A stretch of DNA of 64,000 nt, from the NCBI GenBank assembly GCA_958496175.1, contig OY292278.1:48360001-48424000 (forward strand), in the 5' to 3' direction. Shown here piece after piece: positions 58,141 through 64,000 of the stretch. Numbering within the stretch: position 1 is the first letter of the stretch; each line of letters opens with the position of its first letter. Made by a program: the position numbers and the translations under genes. The stretch comes from Sisyra terminalis. Lineage: Eukaryota; Arthropoda; Insecta; Neuroptera; Sisyridae. A model generated the notes under the pieces. That model saw only the letters and a list, made by a program, of their open reading frames with translations. It was not told the DNA's origin and did not search any database.

Positions 58141-61100
58141 CTACAAAAAATTAGGGAATTAGTGTTAGTATTTTTATCAAAAAAAAAAAAAAAAAAAAAA
58201 ATGAGATAAAGAAATAAAGTTAGACAAGGGAAAGTTTAACGTTTGATTGGGGGGAAATAGAAAAGCTTTTAAATGTCTTTCAAAATCAAATCTACTTCGT
58301 TAAATTTATTGAAATTAATTGAACGATTTTTCGTGAAATTTTGGCGAAAAAAGAGCTTTATTAGCAATAGAATTGAAATTTTCATCAAAACAGAATTAAT
58401 GCTTTTAAATTCCTCTTAATCTTTCGGTTCTAGTCGAGAGCTTTTTATGTTTTTAAAAAATCTATTGGAATTTAGGCAACAATGAAAAAATATTGAAGAT
58501 GACAAGGGAACAGGTATCAATTTATGGAAGTAACCACTATACAACCACTTGTTACAACCACTATATAAACACTTGTTACCACTATCCATATTTTGGCGAA
58601 AAAAGAGCTTCATTAGCAATGGAATTAAAATTTTCATGAGAACAGAATTAATGCCTTTAAATTCCTCTTAATCTTCCGGTTCTAGTCGAAAGCTTATTGA
58701 GTTTTAAAAAAAATTTATTAAAATTTTGGCAACAATGAAAAAATATTGAAGATGGCAAGGGAACAGGTATTGATTTATGAATTAATAAGTTCTAAGTTTT
58801 ACTTCTGCCAACGGATTTTGAGGACGAAAATGCAACCAAAAATTGTATTGCAATGATTTTGTTACCACTATACAAAAGGCCTAAAAAACTAGTAAAATTA
58901 TGCTGTAGATATTGAAGCCCGATTAAATGTCATTATTGTTCACTAGATTGCTGAGGGATAAGCTGGATTTGCACAGGGTAGAGAAACTCGGGAGCATATT
59001 TTTGACAAATGTTTGAGAAAAAGTTTTAAGCTCTCTGGATAACCATGGCTAAAATCTAAATTTAGTTGTTAAAAATAGAGCATTTATTTGCGTAAGTTCT
59101 TTTTCAAGAATGCACCAAGTAATCGGTAAGGTGGCCCACTGTTATTGAATGGGTTAGATTTCAATTATATAAATTTGATTTTATAAATAAGTGACGTTTT
59201 TGGAACGTTAAAGCACCCTTGTACCAAATTGTACAAAATTGGGAAAAGATGAATAATTTTTCAAGCTAGGAAAATCCAAGTTTTTGATATAAACTTCTTG
59301 TAGATTTTAATGATTTTTGCAACCAACTTATTGAAATTAAAACCATAAGATTTTTGAAAAAAATCAAAATTTGACTCGTTTATTTTAAAAGTGGCGTAAG
59401 TCCATTTCAAGGACGGTCTATATGGTGATTCTTCTTGGAACTAGAACAAAGTATGTTTATTATTATTAAAGTATGTTTAACTGCTAAGTTTTCAGAAATT
59501 ACTGATTTCATTTTAGTTGTTAACAAAAACGCCAATTAATCCCTCCTCCTTAGTATCTTATGTTCTTATGGTTACAAATGATAACACTATAGGGATTGTT
59601 CTTGAAATGGACTTAACTCACTTTCAAAATAAACAGTTCATATGTTGAAGCACAATTTAATGTCTTTATTCTTCTCCAAATTGCTGAGGGACAGGCTGGC
59701 TTTCCCTGGGGAAGGGAAACTCGGGAGCATATTTTCAATAATTGAGAAAACTCGAAAGTATGTAGTCCCAATGCATCTTTTCTTCTTCGATAATGAGAAG
59801 GCCTTCGACAATATTAAGTTTCCCTCGAAAAAAAAATTATAGGAAACTCAGAAGCAGTGGTTAATATCGAAAACACCCTATACGATAAATGCAATCTTCT
59901 AAAAGGCATACGATAGCAAGGTTTGTAAATTACACAGGTCGCTCCATTAGAAAAAAAAATGACGTCATACGAAGAATTTAGAAATTGATCAGTCTGAAGA
60001 TATGTACGAATTTCTTCTGGATACGTCACGTAGCCACCATAAGGCCACCTGTGTATTTTATAAACCTTGATACGATAGAGCTGTATTCTCTTACCATTAT
60101 TTTATATGGTATAGGCCTTAGAGGACTGGAATGGAGGAATTCAAATTGGTGAAAAGCGATTCTACAACTTTAATTCACAGACGATAAAACATTAATTGCA
60201 AAAAAACGAGAGGGAAATAATGGAACTTATGGAAAAGTTTGAGGTCAGGAGTCAAGACTTTGGTTTTGAATTTAATACCAAAAAGACCAAATTTAAGGAA
60301 CTAACTAAAATTTACTGGAAAGAATAGAAACTATTTTTTTTCTAAATTGTGGATGGAATTTAGTTTATTTAGGCTCGATGGTACATTAATCCGGGCACAA
60401 AATTAGGGGAGGTATCAAAATTGTAAGGTCTTCTGTGGTACAATTGTCCGAAGTATGGAAGAGTCTCAACATAAAAAAACCACTAAAATAATTTGGTATA
60501 TCCTATCAATTGCTACGCTTCGGAGATTATCCTTGCAGCTGTTCGGTGACGAATTGATGACTTCAAAATTTGGGTTTGTAAGAAAATATTGCAAATTCCA
60601 TGAATGGCTAGAAGAATCAATTTTTCTGTTTAAAAGCCAATCAAAAATTCTTTTCACTGACGTATGGATGAATCTTCGGGTTTTTTCGGACATATAGCCC
60701 AAGGACCACGAACAAGGACCACCCGTAGGGAAATTGAAGCCAGGACAATCACCGATTCATTGGAAAGAATTGGTTGAAAATCTGATGGATTCGAGATTCA
60801 CATTTGCAATAAGACAATTGCTGAAGAAGGAACTTTCAGGAGGTCCTGAGAAATTTAGAACTCCCCAAGTTTGGCAGCGATGATTGGAGAATCTGAATCT
60901 TTCCCAAACTTGAATTTTTTGTACAGAAAATTTACCTTTTTTTTAAGTTTACTCATCAAGTCTTGAACTTTGCTGTAACTTTGGTCCAACGAAGTCATTG
61001 ACGGTGTTTGAGAATAATTACAGGTGGAATAAGCAAGGTTTTCTTTATTTTCATTTTTTGCAGTCTTATATTCACGGAGGAGCTCCACAGCTTCTTCTAG

Positions 61101-61687
61101 AATCCTACAATTTTCGACGATTTCATTGCGTAACATTACATTTTCTTGCTGAAAAAAAAATTTAGTGAACTCTTTGTAAATTTGCCAAAATAAACGCAGA
61201 CTAAAGAATTCCAATTTTTCATGCTGGGACTGGTAATTTTTGGCGTAAAAAATTAGTACTTTTCAAAAGAAAGCTTTATGAAATATTGGGATTTTATTTT
61301 CAAAGGAAATGTGGAGGGTATTTGGTAAATAGGGGTAAATAGGGTAAATAGGGGAAAATAAAATTATCCTTATCTCAAAAATTGATCCAAACAAACCTGA
61401 AGTCGATCAATTCTTTGATGGGTGGCACAATCGTTTTCGATCCGATCTTCCAAGGCTGTAACACTTTCCACCTCGCTCTCCTCCGACCCCGTACGAAATT
61501 CTTTGGCATTGGTCTGAATCTGTTCGAAAAACTTTTTGGTCTCACAATTCAAGAGAAACGGAAATGTCGAATTTTTGTGCACATTTTTTGTGAATTTTGG
61601 GGAAATTTCAGACTTTCTTTCCGCAGACTCCAAATGTTGAGAATTGAGGGGCCACTCGTTTAAAAGTAACTGATAAATTGAGTTCAT
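57598..61687 (-). CDS. Predicted coiled-coil protein of unknown function, three exons
   Basis: Join of 61687..61397, 61148..60936 and 58140..57598; 1,047 nt, 348 residues plus stop. All three junctions are phase 0 with GT/AG ends: CAG|GTTTGT to TTTTTTTTCAG|CAAGAA, and AAAAG|GTAAAT to TTTTTTGTAG|ATTTGT. I start at the first ATG (MNSIYQLLL); the open frame extends further upstream only through a non-ATG codon. Residues about 75-125 (ALEDRIEND..., RLQQENVMLRNEIVENCRIL, EEAVELLREY) look like an amphipathic coiled coil spanning exons 1-2. Exon 3 has a second helix-rich part (EIIQKTLEIKRLKSIIQQQ) and an acidic tail (FEDYEEVEAMDNSKEE). No signal peptide, membrane segment or enzyme motif is seen. I do not recognise the family; a cytoskeletal or centrosomal adaptor is only a guess from composition. 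Confidence 0.75.
58915..60855 (+). pseudogene. Decayed non-LTR retrotransposon in intron 2 of the coiled-coil gene
   Basis: Readable pieces: LLRDRLAFPGEGKLGSIFSIIEKTRK, HLFFFDNEKAFDNI, GGIQIGEKRFYN and, near the end, FGHIAQGPRTRTTRREIEARTI, which resembles the (L/F)GHI.R...RPRGR..T.W tail of R4/RTE-like elements. The segment around 58915-59035 is a second copy of 59640-59760. Interrupted by the MITE at 59917-60069. Clade not assigned. Confidence 0.6.
59917..60069. mobile_element. Short TIR element (MITE), copy 2, with 9-bp TSD
   Basis: 153 bp with TIRs of about 26 bp (CAAGGTTTGTAAATTACACAGG at the left; the reverse complement of CAAGGTTTATAAAATACACAGG at the right). The flanks carry ATACGATAG at 59908-59916 and 60070-60078, a 9-bp target-site duplication (8 bp if one terminal base belongs to the element). 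TSD size would suit hAT or Mutator-type elements. It is inserted in a dead retroelement. It has no coding capacity. Confidence 0.8.
60936..61148 (-). CDS. Coiled-coil gene exon 2
   Basis: Encodes residues 98-168, starting QENVMLRNEI and ending MSKLKKK. Heptad-like spacing of Leu, Ile and Val continues the coiled coil from exon 1. A Ser/Thr/Asn-rich linker (STCNYSQTPSMTS) follows it. Intron 1 is only 248 bp (61396-61149). Confidence 0.72.
61397..61687 (-). CDS. Coiled-coil gene exon 1
   Basis: Encodes residues 1-97, starting MNSIYQLLLNEWPLNSQ. The start context is CGACAATGA. The exon ends with a Gln codon directly before the donor GTTTGT. An acidic stretch (SEESEVES) precedes the predicted coiled coil. 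Confidence 0.7.
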
Positions 61688-61744
61688 TGTCGTAATAGAA
61701 CAAACACATAATTTTGAAGGATCAACGAAATTTAATACAGACAA

Positions 61745-63739
61745 AATTGCTAATAAATTTTGTTTTATTTTAGAGATATTTCAAGTAATTTTTGAGTGAC
61801 ATCTGTTGGAGATTTAGTTGACTAGTTTCGAGACAGTGCAGACATAAACCATACCAGCTTTTGGCTTTACAAGTAGGCGAGGCTCATTTATTTGTGGTTG
61901 GTTTAATATTGAATAGATGGCAGTCTATGTATGAAACAATTTGATTGAGTAAATCGAGTAAATTAAAGATTATTTTCTTAATTATTATCACAATATTTTC
62001 GTAGGTTTGTGTTTTTGATTTTTTTCTCTTCTCTCCAGTTTCTACAAGTCAATGTTGGATTAAAAAATATTTTTCCCATTAAGTTCATTTGAAATACTTA
62101 CCACTTATTTATTCAGGTGTTTCAAATAAAATAAATTTCCCAATCTATAAATATAAAACCGTAAAAAAAATATTTTATCTATTTTTAATCGAAGATTATA
62201 ATAATTGATACTCAGAAGAAAATGGCCATCAAATGATTTATTGTCTGCTTAAATAACTTTAGGCGTGCATTGATTTATGAAAAATGATCGTAAAAATTTA
62301 TGTTTTCATAGAATTTTTTCCCTTTAGAATTGGACAGAAATTAATTTTGGTATTTTTCGTTTGATTTGTGGTGCTACCATTGATTTTTTGCACGGAATTT
62401 GCATGCGAAAAGTGAGAGTTCATTAGCTGGATTTTTTTTTCTTCTGTTTTCGTATTTGTTAATTTATAATGATATTCCAAAACAAGTTTTTTGGTTGAAA
62501 TTCAGTAGCGCTGTTGAATGTGTTGGATCCATCGTCAGATTTAACCGTTTGAATAAATTAACTTTAAACACAAATGATGGAATCATAAAATGTAGTTTTT
62601 GAATGTTCGATCTTGTTTCGGGAAAAAGAGGTACCCTGGAGGAAAAATAAGGTCTTTAACTATTTGATTGATATTTTATTCTTCTTCTATTATGAAATTG
62701 TGAATTTCTACACTTCAATTCTTTTAAGAAGAATTATAAACCACAAAATTAAATTCAGGAAACCTTTCCAGAAAATTGTTATAGAAACCTTCTTTCCACC
62801 ATGATTTTCACATTTTTTGTTAGGCTTACAAATCAATTATGTAACTGCGGACTTTAGTGAATCATTGGAAAAAAATTGCTCAAAAAAATGCTCGAAATCC
62901 AACTTTTATAAAATAATTTTCAAATAATGGTATTTTTTATATCTTTCCCCAATATCTTACATTCATATAAAATATAAATCTCCAACTTAAATCTAGAAAA
63001 ATCAATGTTAGATTCCTTCTTAATTCAGTTTGTTTAAACCAACAAAATCATTGTTGCCTTGGGTCAACAATGGGTTTTTCTTGTTCCAATAAATAAATGC
63101 ACAATTTTATTTCATAGAATAGCAAAGGGGGTTTTCAAAAAGAAAAAAATCTAAATCATTTTAAAAGTATTAATAAAATATTCTTTGTTTTGCAAAAACT
63201 TCTCCAACATTTTGCTATACTTGGTATAAATATTATAGTTTTATCCAGTAAAGTGCATCAACAAATATTTTTTTAAGAAAATTGGAATAAGCTAAATTAA
63301 CTTAATACTAGTGGTTACCACAGAAAAACCACAACTGTGGGAGCTTTTCTTGTAAAAAAAAATTACGAACCATTTTTTAATTTGAAAGCTTCGAAAGATG
63401 AAAATATTTCATTAGGATAATTAAGTAATGTTAGTTCAACTAATGCCCATTCAATGAATTCAAAATATATTTTTTCTTTTTGAAAATTCGTAATTATCAA
63501 TACGTTTAGTAATTCCAAAGAACCTAATTTTATTTGATACCAACATAGAGGTATAATTATTTCTTTTATTCTCCATCTGAATATTAAATGGTAAAAGAAG
63601 ATTTCGTGGTTTTATTTAATATAGTATGACCCAAGATTTAAATAGAAAATTATTTTGATTACTGTTGGTCATTTGACGGCCATTTTTTACCCTATTTTTC
63701 CGAAATCTTGCATTTATTGATGAAAAACTAAGATACTTT
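61745..63739. other. AT-rich region upstream of the coiled-coil gene
   Basis: Presumed promoter side of the coiled-coil gene followed by AT-rich DNA with no recognised gene or repeat. A short (GGGTAAATA)n-like tandem lies inside intron 1 at about 61323-61350. Confidence 0.3.
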
Positions 63740-63995
63740 ATTATCATTTTCCAAGCGTCTTTTGAAATCAATTTTATACGATCAAGAGTGTTTGTCATGG
63801 ACAAAACAAATGACAATTAGTTAGTGTGAAGTCCAAACTATAAGTTGGATGGATTAGTACCTTTCTACTAACCTTCTGGAACTTCCAAAAGGTCATCAAA
63901 GTTATGTAAAGTTATTCTACTCCAAGTTGAACACAACATCACGTTTTCTATTGCTTATCTCTATAGTCTCTGATAGTCAATTGTTATTTACAAGT
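63740..63995. repeat. Dispersed repeat, copy 2 (partner at 52497)
   Basis: ATCAAGAGTGTTTGTCATGG, AATGACAATTAG, TATAAGTTGGATGG and TTATTTACAAG follow the same order as in copy 1. It runs towards the window end. Confidence 0.6.
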
Positions 63996-64000
63996 GACCC

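Overview
The window is AT-rich nuclear DNA from an animal, most likely an insect. It has a spliced group-B Sox gene with a very long first intron, a second small spliced gene, and everything between is packed with broken Penelope-like, Jockey-like and other non-LTR retroelements, Helitron-like sequence and long palindromic DNA elements. No bacterial, viral or organellar genes were recognised. The species cannot be fixed from sequence alone.

Two protein-coding genes can be supported, both on the minus strand. (1) A SoxB2 (Sox21a-like) transcription factor: exon 1 at 41364-41105, a 16,485-bp intron that splits the HMG box in phase 2, and exon 2 at 24619-23950; 309 residues after joining. (2) A 348-residue predicted coiled-coil protein of unknown function with three exons (61687-61397, 61148-60936, 58140-57598), all joined in phase 0.

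Layout. 1-23.4 kb: flank 3' of the Sox gene, alternating unique, more GC-rich blocks (1-1.25, 3.5-5.3, 7.4-9.0, 14.7-15.2, 16.4-17.9, 18.7-19.1 kb) with palindromic elements (2.2-3.2, 5.3-6.7, 15.5-16.3, 19.8-21.5 kb), a head-to-head pair of Penelope-like fragments (10.1-12.4 kb), a non-LTR tail and a Helitron-like repeat (13.0-14.0 kb). 23.4-41.4 kb: the Sox gene; its intron holds palindromes, retroelement fragments, a hammerhead-bearing inverted repeat and a satellite-like array that runs up to the exon 1 splice donor. 41.4-44.4 kb: Sox promoter side, with a tight cluster of four SOX-type sites. 44.4-57.4 kb: Jockey-like remnants, a 967-bp TIR element, a three-unit hammerhead-bearing repeat (51.7-52.4 kb) and a block that is an inverted copy of 5.3-7.4 kb. 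57.5-61.7 kb: the coiled-coil gene, with a decayed retroelement in intron 2. 61.8-64 kb: AT-rich flank.

The most unusual signal is a set of hammerhead-ribozyme-like motifs in at least four places (18.0, 32.0, 38.2/38.5 and 51.8-52.3 kb). Each has a CUGANGA box, a helix-II hairpin and a GAAA box, and three sequence families also end in GUC after a possible helix III. One lies just 3' of Penelope-like coding sequence and is flanked by a 13-bp target-site duplication; another is carried on a 339-bp tandem unit that resembles the metazoan retrozyme layout. A second unusual signal is an 18-bp perfect palindrome kept about 93-97 bp from the ends of three otherwise different long-palindrome families.
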